NCBI GenBank assembly: GCA_036389275.1
Contig: DASVQE010000107.1
Location: forward strand, 129,432 to 193,431
Direction of reading: 5' to 3'
Origin: QHVT01 sp036389275
Lineage (GTDB): Bacteria > Acidobacteriota > Thermoanaerobaculia > Gp7-AA8
DNA: 64,000 bases
Of the stretch, positions 16,708 to 26,125 are shown one piece after another. The notes beneath the pieces were generated by a model. The model saw only the letters and a program-made list of their open reading frames with translations, made no database searches and had not been told where the DNA came from. The position numbers and the translations under genes are program-made. How positions within the stretch are numbered: the stretch's first letter is position 1; each line of letters starts with the position of its first letter.

Positions 16708-18552
16708 AGTCCCGCCGCCACCGCCACGCCGCGGCGGTCGTCCTGCTGCTGCGTGGCGTAGAAATCGGTGATGCCCTGGTAGACCGCTTCGGCGAGCTGC
16801 TGGCGGTATCTGGCGGTCTTGAGGAGCTCGCGGTCCTTGCGGTTGCCGAGGTTGCAGACCTCGAGGAGGATGCGCGTGGGCACCTGGTTGTAGCGGATCA
16901 CGGCCGGGACCCATTCGCTGCCGCCGCGCACGACGTTGTCGCGCACCGGATCAAACGGATGCACCTTCAGCCCGTTCGCGGTGAAGGCGGAGATGACCGA
17001 CTCGGCGAACTCGCGCGACAGACCTTCCGACTCGAGGCGCTGCTCGCGCGTGGTGGTGACGGTCGGCTGCTCGCGCACTTCCTCGCGCGTGAGATAGATC
17101 TCGCCGCGCTTGCGGTACGACGGCGGCACGTAGTCGGCGCCGGGGATGTAGGCCATGGCGCCGCGCAGCGACGGGTGCAGCGAGTCGGCGTGAATGGAGA
17201 TGAAGATCACTTTCTCGCGCGCGGTGCCGCCGCGGATGGCGCGGCGGAAGATGGAGTTCGCGAGATACCAGCGGAGATTCACGCCGACCACGGCATCGTC
17301 GAGCAGGTACTTCGGCGTGGTGAGGACGACGTGGTCGTTCGCGCCGTCGAGCACGTCGCGGGCCGGCACCGAGAAGCCGCCGCTCTTCGACTTCGTCGTC
17401 ATCGACACCGAGGCCGCGCTCTTCTTCTCGATGAGCCGCTTGAGACGGCAGGCCACGTCGTAGACGTAGGTCGCTTCCCAGACGTCGTCGTGCTCGGTGC
17501 CGGGATCGTTGCCGCCGTGGCCGGCGTCGAGGATCACCTGCACGCCGGACAGACCGGTCGCGCGGGCGCGCCGCGCCACTTTGGCGCTCTCGCGCCGCGC
17601 GGTCTCGCGCGCGACGCGGGCCGGATCGTCCTGCGGCAGATACTCCGGCAGCAGCAGCGACATCGGGATCTTCACCGCGTAGCCGACCGGCAGCTTCGCC
17701 ACGTCGTCGATCGCGTTGAACTTCACGAGGCGATCGAGCACGTCGCCGACGTCCTTCGAGTAGACGCGGCCGGTGAAGCGGATGGCCACCGAGGAGTAGA
17801 GCGCCTCACCTTCGCGCAGCCGGTAGACGGCATACGGCTCGGAGCCGGCGCGAACGTACGTGAGCGTCAGCGGCGGCTGTCCCAGAGGCTGCGCAACCGC
17901 CTCCGGTACATTTTCATCCGCTGCTGCACGCTGAACCGGATCGTCGCCTGGGTTCCGAACTTCCGCTGCCGTCTTCGGTGCATTCTCTTCCTCCGTGCTT
18001 CCGCCGAATGCGGCGGTGAGCAGTCGTTTGGGAACGAGGATCACGTCACCTTTGCGGGTCGAGAGTCCCTGATTGGGGTTGGCCTTGCGGATGAGGGTGT
18101 AGTTGGCGCCGTCGCCGGTGAACCAGGAGGCGATCTGCCAGAGCGACTCGCCTTCGATGCCGCGCGCGCCGACGACGACGTGCTGCCAGCCGTCGGCGGT
18201 CATGGCGTCGCGCGGAAACAAAGTCTTGATGACGTCGCGCTGCAGGTTCGGGCGCAGCAGCGCGAACGGCACGCGCACGAGCTGCTCCGATTTCAGATTG
18301 CCGTCCGACTGCGAGAAGCTGGCGAGCATCTCCCAGTTCGCCGCGTCGCCGGTGACGCGCTTGGCCAGCCGCGTCCAGGCATCGCCTTCATGCGGCTGCA
18401 CGACCACGTCGAGCTCATAGTCGCGCGTGAGCGTGGCACGCAGCTCGGGCGTGATCTGCGCGGTGGCGATGGGAGCTTGCGTCGCGGTTGACGAAGTGGG
18501 GGCCGCGCCGATCGCGAGAACCTGAAGGTTCAGCAGCAGCCACACCCACCCA

Positions 18553-18560
<8 letters not shown>
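16701..18560 (-). CDS. N-acetylmuramoyl-L-alanine amidase (Amidase_3) with LysM-like repeats
   Basis: The 619-residue protein starts at GTG 18560 with a signal-peptide-like hydrophobic segment. Two LysM-like regions (about 125-175 and 240-310; GESLWQIASWF and REGEALYSSVAIRF) probably bind peptidoglycan. The C-terminal Amidase_3 domain holds the zinc-site motifs DAGHGGNDPG, a Glu in DDVWEATYVYD, SIHADS and the late Glu of LLEVCNLGN. It hydrolyses the muramoyl-alanine amide bond in the periplasm. The domain carries a long insertion between the second and third motifs. The GTG choice is supported by TACAAT exactly 6 nt upstream; the start overlaps gatA by 8 bases. Confidence 0.88.
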
Positions 18561-19957
<1,397 letters not shown>

Positions 19958-19965
<8 letters not shown>

Positions 19966-20242
19966 CGCCGATCACCTTCGGGACGACGAAGAAGCCGTCG
20001 CGCCACATCGGCGCGTTGTGCTCGACGAGCTCGCGCGCGATCGGCGGCCGCGGCTCGTCGTCGCGCAACGGTGTCGCGGCCGCGGTGACTTCGTCCGATC
20101 CCGCCACGTCGACCTCGCGCAACTGGTCGATGTACGTCAGGATCTTCGTCATCTCGGCGGCCATACGGTCGAGGGCGGCATCGTCGAATTCGAGATGCGC
20201 GAGCGCCGCGACCCGGCGCGCTTCTTCGCGGTCGATGATCAT
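19958..20242 (-). CDS. gatC: Asp/Glu-tRNA(Asn/Gln) amidotransferase subunit C
   Basis: The 94-residue protein begins at ATG 20242 with the GatC pattern: IDREEARRVAALAHLEF, then Met-x-x-Glu-x-x-Lys-Ile-Leu-Thr-Tyr-Ile-Asp-Gln-Leu. A proline-rich RPPIARE region and a C-terminal FFVVPKVIG follow. GatC wraps around GatA and GatB and stabilises the amidotransferase. It is the first gene of the gatCA pair. A TATAGT exactly 6 nt upstream of the ATG supports this start over longer frames and predicts a leaderless transcript. Confidence 0.95.
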
Positions 20243-20248
20243 CAGACA

Positions 20249-20254
20249 ACTATA
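20249..20254 (-). promoter_or_regulatory. Leaderless-type -10 for gatC
   Basis: TATAGT on the minus strand with exactly 6 nt to the ATG at 20242, the same hexamer and spacing as upstream of the lipoprotein gene at 16050. Confidence 0.55.
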
Positions 20255-20450
20255 AGTGGCGCTGCGCTCCGGTGGCCAGAGAGCGCACGGTAGCGCGCAC
20301 TCGCCTCGGCGCGTCGACATCGGCGCAAGAGGTCCGGAACATCGTCAACCTCCTCGGAGATCAGGACATAGCCGAGGTACGATTGAGCGAGACATCAGGT
20401 ACGCGTCTGATTTCTGCCGTCTGACTCGACGCGTGGCAGCGAACCACACG

Positions 20451-20456
20451 TAGCTT
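20451..20456 (+). promoter_or_regulatory. Leaderless-type -10 for the S24 repressor gene
   Basis: TAGCTT (fits TAnnnT) with exactly 6 nt to ATG 20463. Confidence 0.4.
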
Positions 20457-20462
20457 CCGGCG

Positions 20463-21155
20463 ATGGATCTTGCGGCGCGTCTGCGGACGGCGATTGACGC
20501 CTTGGGCCAGACCCAAAGCTGGGTCGCGGCGAGGTCCGAGGTGCCGGAGGAGACGATCAGCCGCATCGTCACCCGCGAGACGAAGAACCCGCAGGTCGGC
20601 ACGCTGATGAAGCTCGCGCCGGTGCTCGGCGTGACCGTTGGCTGGCTCCTCGGCGAGAAGACCGCGCCGCTCTCGGACGCGGAGTCGCGCGCCATCGCGG
20701 CCGCGCTCGAGATCATCCGCACGCGGCTCGGCGGCGGCAGCATCGACGCGCGGCGCGCGCCGAACGCGGTGCCGCTCGCGCGCGCCGGCGGCGCGCGCAC
20801 GGCCAACGCCTCGTGGCCGGAGCTGTCGGATGTTGCGGAGGACGAGATCCCGCGCGAGTACGCCACGCGCGGCGCGAAGTGGATCTTCCGCGCCGACGGC
20901 GACTCGATGACCGGCTGCGGCATCATCGCCGGCGACCGCTTGTACGTGCGCGAGATCCACGACCTGCGGCAAGCCATCGGCGACGTCGTCATCTGCCGGC
21001 TCGCCGGCGCGACCTTCAGCAAGCGCCTGATCATCGCCGGCTCGCGCGTCCAACTCGCCAGCGCCAACGAGCGCTACGAACCGATCGCCGTCGACGAGAA
21101 GCACGACGCGTTCGACGTGTTCGGGATCGTGGTCGGACGGGCGGGAGCGGTGTGA
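20463..21155 (+). CDS. LexA/CI-type transcriptional repressor (HTH plus S24 peptidase)
   Basis: The 230-residue protein has an N-terminal helix-turn-helix of the Cro/CI type (about residues 1-65; LGQTQSWVAARSEVPEETISRIV) and a C-terminal S24 peptidase fold. The Ser/Lys dyad is Ser148 (DGDSMTG) and Lys187 (FSKRLI). An Ala108-Gly109 bond lies 40 residues before Ser148, close to the 35-38 spacing in LexA and lambda CI, so RecA-stimulated self-cleavage is plausible. No phage genes surround it, which suggests a stress repressor or prophage remnant. The divergent region upstream carries candidate operators. Confidence 0.88.
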   Translation: MDLAARLRTAIDALGQTQSWVAARSEVPEETISRIVTRETKNPQVGTLMKLAPVLGVTVGWLLGEKTAPLSDAESRAIAAALEIIRTRLGGGSIDARRAPNAVPLARAGGARTANASWPELSDVAEDEIPREYATRGAKWIFRADGDSMTGCGIIAGDRLYVREIHDLRQAIGDVVICRLAGATFSKRLIIAGSRVQLASANERYEPIAVDEKHDAFDVFGIVVGRAGAV

Positions 21156-21160
21156 CCGGA

Positions 21161-21261
21161 GTTCCTCGGGTTCCTCGGTTCCTCGGTTCCTCGGAGTGAG
21201 AAAGAACCCGAGGCCACTCCGAGGAACTCCGAGGAACCGAGGAACCGAGGAACCGAGGAAC
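21161..21261. repeat. Giant hairpin of tandem octamers upstream of the permease gene
   Basis: The left arm (21161-21198) contains four copies of an octamer TTCCTCGG with small slips; the right arm (21215-21261) contains five copies of its complement CCGAGGAA. The arms pair over about 38 bases around a 16-base loop. It lies just after the repressor stop codon and 44 bases before the permease ATG. It could end repressor transcription, stabilise mRNA or be a mobile repeat. No T-tract follows. Confidence 0.85.
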
Positions 21262-21304
21262 TGCATCATCCTCCCCGGCTCTGCCTTTGCACCAGACGCA
21301 AACC

Positions 21305-23251
21305 ATGTCGTTCGTGCGAGCGCTGCTTGGGCGGCGGCTGGCGAATTGGGAATCGGAGGAGGTCAAGATCGGCGCGGCGCGCGGCGTGCCGGTGCTCGGC
21401 CTCGATGCGCTGGCGTCGGCGGCGTACGGGCCGGAAGCGGCGCTGGCCATCCTGATTCCGATCGGCGCGGCGGGACTCGGCGCGATCGGTCCGATCACCG
21501 TAGTCGTGCTGATCGTCCTCGGCATCCTCTACATCTCCTATCGCCAGACCATCGCCGCCTATCCGAACGGCGGCGGGTCGTACATCGTGGCGAAAGAGAA
21601 CCTCGGCACCGGCGCGGGACTCTGCGCCGCGGCCGCGCTCATCCTCGACTACATCCTCAATGCCGCCGTCGGCATCTCCGCCGGCGTCGGCGCCCTCGTG
21701 TCGGCGTTTCCCTCGCTGCACGCGCATACGCTCGCGCTCTGCCTCGGCATCCTGCTGCTGATCGCCATCGTCAACCTGCGCGGCGTGCGCGAGTCGGGCG
21801 CGGCGTTCGGCATCCCCACATACCTGTTCGTGGTGATGATGACCCTCGTCCTCGCGCTCGGCGTCATCAAGGCCCTCACCGGACGCGCGATTCCGGTCGT
21901 CGCGCCGCACCCGCTGCCTGCCGCGGCGACGACGGCGACGCTCTGGCTGCTGCTGCGATCGTTCGCGAGCGGCTGCACGGCCATGACCGGCGTCGAAGCG
22001 GTGTCGAACGGCGTGCCGATCTTTCGCGACCCGGCGGTCAAGCACGCGCAGCGGACGCTCACCGCGATCGTGGTCATCCTCGGAGCGTTTCTCGGCGGCA
22101 TCGCCTGGCTCGCACACGTCTACCGCGTCGGCGCGATGAAGCAGGAGCTGGCCGGATATCAGAGCGTGCTGTCGTCGCTCACCGCGGCCATCGTCGGACG
22201 CGGGCCGATCTACTACGTCACCATCGGCAGCCTGCTGTGCGTGCTCTGTCTCTCCGCGAACACGAGCTTCGCCGGCTTCCCGCGGCTCTGCCGGATGATC
22301 GCCGAAGATGACTTCATGCCGCACGCCTTCGCGAACGTGGGACGGCGGCTGGTCTACTCGAGCGGCATCATCGTGCTGACGACGCTCGCGGCCATCCTGC
22401 TGATCGTCTTCGGCGGCATCACCGAGCACCTCATCCCGCTGTTCGCCGTCGGCGCGTTCGGCGCGTTCACGTTTTCACAGGCCGGCATGGTCGTGCACTG
22501 GCGCCGCCTCGGCGCGCGCCGGCACTGGCACGTGCTCGCCATCAACGCCGTCGGCGCGGCCACCACCGCCGTCGCGCTGATCGTCATCATCGTGGCGAAG
22601 TTCCGCGACGGCGCCTGGATCCCGATCGTGCTGATCCCGGCGCTGCTGATGCTCTTCTACGCCGTGCGGCGGCACTACATGACCGTCGAGCGGCAGACCG
22701 CGCGCGCCGACGCGCTCGATCTCGACGGCGGCACCGCGGCCACGACCGTGGTCATCCCGGTGAAGTCGTGGGACAAGCTGACGGAGAAGGCGCTGCGCTT
22801 CGCGCTGACCATCTCGCGCGACATCACCGCCGTGCACGTACACGCCGACGACTCGCCGGCCGACGCGCTGCGCGAGACGTGGGCGCATTGCGTCGAGGCG
22901 CCGCTGGCGCGCGCCGGACTGCCCGACGTGCCGCTGGTCTGCATCAACTCGCCCTATCGCCGCCTCTTCACGCCGCTGCTGCGCTACCTCGATCAGTTGC
23001 GCAAAGAGCGTCCCGGCATGATCGCGGTGATCCTGCCCGACCTCGTCGAAGCGCGCTGGTACGAGTACCTGCTGCACACGCAGCGCGCGAACGTCCTCCG
23101 CTCGCTGCTCCTGCTCAAAGGCAATCAGCGCGTGGTCGTCATCAGCGTCCCGTGGTATCTCGACCGCCGCCGCCGCAACGTCGCCGCGACGGAGGAAGCG
23201 ACGGGAGTGGTGCTGGATGACGCGCTGGCTTACGACCGGCGGGAGAAGTAG
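21305..23251 (+). CDS. KimA-like APC-superfamily permease with C-terminal USP-like domain
   Basis: The 648-residue protein has about 12 transmembrane helices (about residues 25-470), starting with the unwound TM1 motif GLDALASAAYGPEAAL typical of the KimA/YdaO branch of the APC superfamily. A cytosolic C-terminal domain of about 170 residues contains TTVVIPV and ITAVHVHAD strands like a universal stress protein fold. Characterised KimA proteins import potassium with protons; others in the family carry amino acids, so the substrate is not certain. ATG 21305 is chosen over an in-frame TTG six codons earlier. The gene is bracketed by two octamer hairpins. Confidence 0.85.
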   Translation: MSFVRALLGRRLANWESEEVKIGAARGVPVLGLDALASAAYGPEAALAILIPIGAAGLGAIGPITVVVLIVLGILYISYRQTIAAYPNGGGSYIVAKENLGTGAGLCAAAALILDYILNAAVGISAGVGALVSAFPSLHAHTLALCLGILLLIAIVNLRGVRESGAAFGIPTYLFVVMMTLVLALGVIKALTGRAIPVVAPHPLPAAATTATLWLLLRSFASGCTAMTGVEAVSNGVPIFRDPAVKHAQRTLTAIVVILGAFLGGIAWLAHVYRVGAMKQELAGYQSVLSSLTAAIVGRGPIYYVTIGSLLCVLCLSANTSFAGFPRLCRMIAEDDFMPHAFANVGRRLVYSSGIIVLTTLAAILLIVFGGITEHLIPLFAVGAFGAFTFSQAGMVVHWRRLGARRHWHVLAINAVGAATTAVALIVIIVAKFRDGAWIPIVLIPALLMLFYAVRRHYMTVERQTARADALDLDGGTAATTVVIPVKSWDKLTEKALRFALTISRDITAVHVHADDSPADALRETWAHCVEAPLARAGLPDVPLVCINSPYRRLFTPLLRYLDQLRKERPGMIAVILPDLVEARWYEYLLHTQRANVLRSLLLLKGNQRVVVISVPWYLDRRRRNVAATEEATGVVLDDALAYDRREK

Positions 23252-23255
23252 AGGG

Positions 23256-23344
23256 ACGGCTCCTCGGGTCCTCGGCTCCTCGGCTCCTCGGGAGAGCGGC
23301 GTGACCGAGGACCCGAGGACCCGAGGACCCGAGGAGCCGAGGAG
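23256..23344. repeat. Second tandem-octamer hairpin, between convergent genes
   Basis: The left arm (23256-23290) has tandem octamers of the form (C/G)TCCTCGG; the right arm (23303-23344) has five complementary copies (CCGAGGAC/G). The loop is about 12 bases. It occupies nearly all the 97 bases between the permease stop and the convergent HD-GYP gene, so a bidirectional terminator role is natural. The octamer core CCTCGG is shared with the hairpin at 21161-21261, but the variable base differs. Confidence 0.85.
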
Positions 23345-23348
23345 CCAC

Positions 23349-25103
23349 TTACCGCGCGCTGCGAATCATCTCCACAAACCGCGGCACCAGCTCCGCGTCG
23401 AACTGGCTGCCGGCGGCGCGGGAGATGGCGGCGAGGGCGGCGTCGGGTGACTCCGGGGTCTGGTAGGTGTCGGGATCGGTCATGGCCACCCAGGCGTCGC
23501 AGAGCTGGACGACGCGGGCGAGCAGCGGGATCTCGTCGCCGGCGATCTCGTTCGGATAGCCGCGGCCGTCGGCGCGCTCGTGATGGCAGAGCACCGCCCG
23601 GGCGATCTCGCCGCCGAGGAGCGGCTCGACGAGGGCGGCGCCGACGGAGACGTGCTCGCGGAGGAAGCCGAGCTCCTCCTGCGTCAGATCCTTCTTGCGA
23701 TAGAGCCGCTCGTAGTCGAGCAGGCGCATGCCGCAGTCGTGCACGATCGCCACGAGCCGCGCGTTCTCCGCCTCGTGCGGCGAGAGCGCGAGCGCGCGCG
23801 CGAACGACTCCGCCAGCTTCGCCACCGCGTCGGTGTGGCGGCGCAGCTCCGGATACTTGGCGAAATCCGGCTCGACCAGCTTCTCCGCCGCGCGCGCGCG
23901 GAACGACGCCATCGTGCCGCGCTGCATCGACTGCTCGATCACCAGTTGCAGATGCGCGTGCAGCACCGCCAGCAGCTCGTGCGCGACGCGATCGGGATTG
24001 CCGGCGAAAGCGACGGTGAGATAGAGCCCGCGCAACGAGCCAACCTGTAGCGGCGCCGTGAAGACCTTCTGGATGTCGTTCGGCACAACCGGAGCTCCGG
24101 AAGTCCCGAAGGGTGTCTGGACGGACGTGCGGACGAAACCGCCGGCGTCGCCGCGCTTGGTCAGCCAGACGTTCAGCTTCGACTGGATGAGCCGCTGCGC
24201 GTCCTCGGTGAGCGTCGCGCGCGCGGCCGTCTCCTGCACTGATGCCGGATAGGCGGAGAACGTCGCCGTCACCGCGCCGGGGATCAGCAGGATCGAGCGG
24301 AGCACCTCGCGCACGGCGGCGAGCTCGGACTCGCCGATCGACTCCGGCGCCGGCGCGACGAGGATGCTGCTCGCGGCGGCGCGCGCGTCGATCACCAGCG
24401 TCGCCAGCCGCGGCACGTGCGCGCGCACCGGCGCCTCGCGCGGCGGCGGCACGGGACGCGGCGCAGCCGCGGCGGCAGCCGATGCGGACGACGACGCGGC
24501 GGCGGGCGCGGCCAGCGGCGGAGCCGCGGCGGGCGGCGGCGGCGGCGCGACGTTCGGGCGCTCGCGCACCGGCGGCTCGGCGCTGATGGTCGGCGTGCCG
24601 GTCAGATCCTCCGGCACCGTGTGCTCGCCGCTCATGCGCGAGAGCGCGATGAAGCGGTGGCCGAAGACGTTCATGTTGGCGAAGAGCGCCACCATCCGCT
24701 CGCCGATGGCCTGCGCCTTCGGCACGTCGGCCTGCTCGAACGGCGCCTTGCCGGCCTTGTCGCGCATGTCCACCACGCCGATCAACTTGCCGCGCGAGTA
24801 GAGCGGCGCGGCCAGCAGGCGATCGGTGCCGGACGAGAAGAGCAGTTCCGACAGGCGCGGCTCGGCGCCGACGCCGTTCACGAAAAAGGGCGTGCGCGCG
24901 CGGCCGCAGCGATCGATCAGGACGTCGTTCTCATCCGCCCACTGCCGGGTGGTGTTGCGGAAGCCGTACTCGGTGACGAGCTCGAAGCGGTTGCTCTGCG
25001 GATCGAGCAGATAGAGCGCCGCCTTCGTCGCGCGGATCTCCACCGCGCAGTCGTAGAGGATCTCCTTCAGTTTCGGGCGCAGCTCCTCGATCTCGGGGTG
25101 CAC
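23349..25103 (-). CDS. GAF / HD-GYP domain protein (putative c-di-GMP phosphodiesterase)
   Basis: The 584-residue protein has an N-terminal GAF domain (about 1-150), a low-complexity Ala/Pro linker (about 175-240), a middle alpha/beta region (about 240-410) and a C-terminal HD-GYP domain. The metal-binding His455-Asp456 and the HHERADGRGYP motif (507-517) are intact, so hydrolysis of cyclic di-GMP is likely. The first residues are encoded from GTG 25103. A TACAAT lies 7 nt before it, so the gene probably has its own near-leaderless promoter despite following the selW gene by 21 bases. Confidence 0.88.
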   Translation of the reverse strand: MHPEIEELRPKLKEILYDCAVEIRATKAALYLLDPQSNRFELVTEYGFRNTTRQWADENDVLIDRCGRARTPFFVNGVGAEPRLSELLFSSGTDRLLAAPLYSRGKLIGVVDMRDKAGKAPFEQADVPKAQAIGERMVALFANMNVFGHRFIALSRMSGEHTVPEDLTGTPTISAEPPVRERPNVAPPPPPAAAPPLAAPAAASSSASAAAAAAPRPVPPPREAPVRAHVPRLATLVIDARAAASSILVAPAPESIGESELAAVREVLRSILLIPGAVTATFSAYPASVQETAARATLTEDAQRLIQSKLNVWLTKRGDAGGFVRTSVQTPFGTSGAPVVPNDIQKVFTAPLQVGSLRGLYLTVAFAGNPDRVAHELLAVLHAHLQLVIEQSMQRGTMASFRARAAEKLVEPDFAKYPELRRHTDAVAKLAESFARALALSPHEAENARLVAIVHDCGMRLLDYERLYRKKDLTQEELGFLREHVSVGAALVEPLLGGEIARAVLCHHERADGRGYPNEIAGDEIPLLARVVQLCDAWVAMTDPDTYQTPESPDAALAAISRAAGSQFDAELVPRFVEMIRSAR

Positions 25104-25110
25104 GGAAGCG

Positions 25111-25116
25111 ATTGTA
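25111..25116 (-). promoter_or_regulatory. Near-leaderless -10 for the HD-GYP gene
   Basis: TACAAT on the minus strand, 7 nt before GTG 25103, in the 21-base gap after the selW-like gene. Confidence 0.45.
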
Positions 25117-25124
25117 AGCGGGCG

Positions 25125-25352
25125 CTACGACGCGATCTCGCGCAACTTGGCAACGATCTCGGCCTCGGATGGGAAGCGTCCTTCCTCCCGTTTCGAGAAG
25201 AGCTGCCGGTTGTCGACGCTGACGATGAAGATCCCGCCGCTTCCGCGGACGAGCTCACTGTCCACTCCCAGCTCCCGTTTGAGCGTAGCCGCCAGACTGG
25301 CGGCGCGAGGGAGATAGTTTCAAACGCCGCAGTAATCGATCCGAACTTGCAA
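25125..25352 (-). CDS. SelW/Rdx-family selenoprotein with in-frame UGA (Sec)
   Basis: Reading the minus strand from TTG 25352 and decoding the TGA at 25322-25320 as selenocysteine gives a 75-residue SelT/W/H (Rdx) thioredoxin-like protein. The redox motif is Cys8-Gly-Val-Sec11, followed by NYLPRAASLA. The GGIFIV and FSKREEGRFPSEAEIV segments are the other family hallmarks, all after the UGA. A SECIS-like hairpin lies 15 nt downstream of the UGA. AGGCGG (25364-25359) is the likely ribosome site. The gene begins 10 bases after the PP2C stop. SelW-type proteins are redox regulators whose bacterial substrate is unknown. Conventional annotation would drop the first 11 residues or the gene. Confidence 0.85.
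25288..25304 (-). promoter_or_regulatory. Bacterial SECIS-like hairpin downstream of UGA
   Basis: On the minus strand GCCGCCA and TGGCGGC pair perfectly (7 bp) around GTC; if the apical A-T pair opens, the loop is AGUCU. The stem starts 15 nt and the apical loop about 22 nt after the UGA, inside the usual bacterial range, and the loop carries the G expected at its first or second position. The hairpin is within the coding sequence, as in fdhF-type SECIS elements. Confidence 0.75.
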
Positions 25353-25362
25353 GAGATCCCGC

Positions 25363-26121
25363 CTAAATCGTTTTGACGAGGACAGCCGTGACGTTGTCGA
25401 GGCCACCTCGCTCGTTGGCTGCGTCGATCAACTGCTGACAAGCTTTCTCGATGTCGCCGTCGTTCGACGTGACCAGCCGCAGGATCTCACTTTCAGGGAC
25501 CATGCCCGTGAGCCCGTCGGAGCAGAGCAGGAAGACGTCGCCCGGCTGCGCCGCGATCTCCGAGGCGTCGGGCGTGACCTGCAGCGCGCCGCCGAGTGCG
25601 CGCGTGATCACGTTGCGCAGCGGATGCTTCTCCGCCTCCGCCTCGGTGAGCATGCCGGCCTGCACCTGCTCGAAGACCCAGGAGTGATCGTTGGTGATGC
25701 GCGAGAGCTGCCCGGCGCGGATCAGGTAGGCGCGCGAGTCGCCGACGTGCGCGACCGACACCGTTCCTTCGTCGGCGAGACAGGCGACCACGGTCGTGCC
25801 CATGCCGCGCAGCCGCGCATCCTTGCGCATGGCCTCGAGCACGCGCGAGTTGGCCATGCGCACCGCCGCCATCAACCGGTTCGTCGAGCGCGAGAAATGC
25901 TCGTCGTACGCGTGCGGCCAGGTGCCGTCGTCTTCTTTCGTATGGACGATGAACTCGTTGATCGAGTCGACGGCGATGCGCGAGGCGATCTCGCCGGCGG
26001 CGTGGCCGCCCATGCCGTCGGCGACGAGGAAGAGCTTCGCCTCGCCTTCGACGAGGAATGCGTCCTCGTTGTGCTGGCGCTGCCGGCCGACGTGGGTGAG
26101 GCCGAATGCCTGAACGTCCAT
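25363..26121 (-). CDS. PP2C-family serine/threonine protein phosphatase
   Basis: The 252-residue protein starts at ATG 26121 and has the bacterial PP2C (Stp1/PrpC) motifs: RQHNED at the N-terminus with Glu19-Asp20, the metal site DGMGGH (35-40), GDSR (127-130), CSDGL (200-204) and GGLDN with Asp242. It dephosphorylates phospho-Ser/Thr proteins using two metal ions. No cognate Hanks-type kinase is encoded in the window. It lies 4 bases after the DnaJ-TPR gene and 10 bases before the selenoprotein gene, in a tight operon. Confidence 0.95.
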   Translation of the reverse strand: MDVQAFGLTHVGRQRQHNEDAFLVEGEAKLFLVADGMGGHAAGEIASRIAVDSINEFIVHTKEDDGTWPHAYDEHFSRSTNRLMAAVRMANSRVLEAMRKDARLRGMGTTVVACLADEGTVSVAHVGDSRAYLIRAGQLSRITNDHSWVFEQVQAGMLTEAEAEKHPLRNVITRALGGALQVTPDASEIAAQPGDVFLLCSDGLTGMVPESEILRLVTSNDGDIEKACQQLIDAANERGGLDNVTAVLVKTI

Positions 26122-26125
26122 GCGA

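Larger units (their letters stand above)
20243..20462. promoter_or_regulatory. Divergent control region between gatC and the S24 repressor
   Basis: These 220 bases hold no credible gene. The right part has a direct repeat CGTCTGA at 20404-20410 and 20419-20425 (15-base period), flanked by two ACGCGT palindromes at 20401-20406 and 20429-20434 (28-base period). This arrangement lies 30-60 bases before the repressor start and could be its operator. The left end carries the gatC -10. Confidence 0.35.

Noticed and set aside
25320..25322. In-frame TGA as a nonsense mutation (pseudogene)
   Set aside because: The stop falls exactly at the Sec position of the CxxU motif, both flanks keep family conservation, and a SECIS-like hairpin follows at the right distance.
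25067..25441. A 124-codon minus-strand frame overlapping the selenoprotein gene in another register
   Set aside because: Its Ser/Arg-rich translation has no family match, while the overlapping UGA-containing frame encodes a full SelW-like protein.
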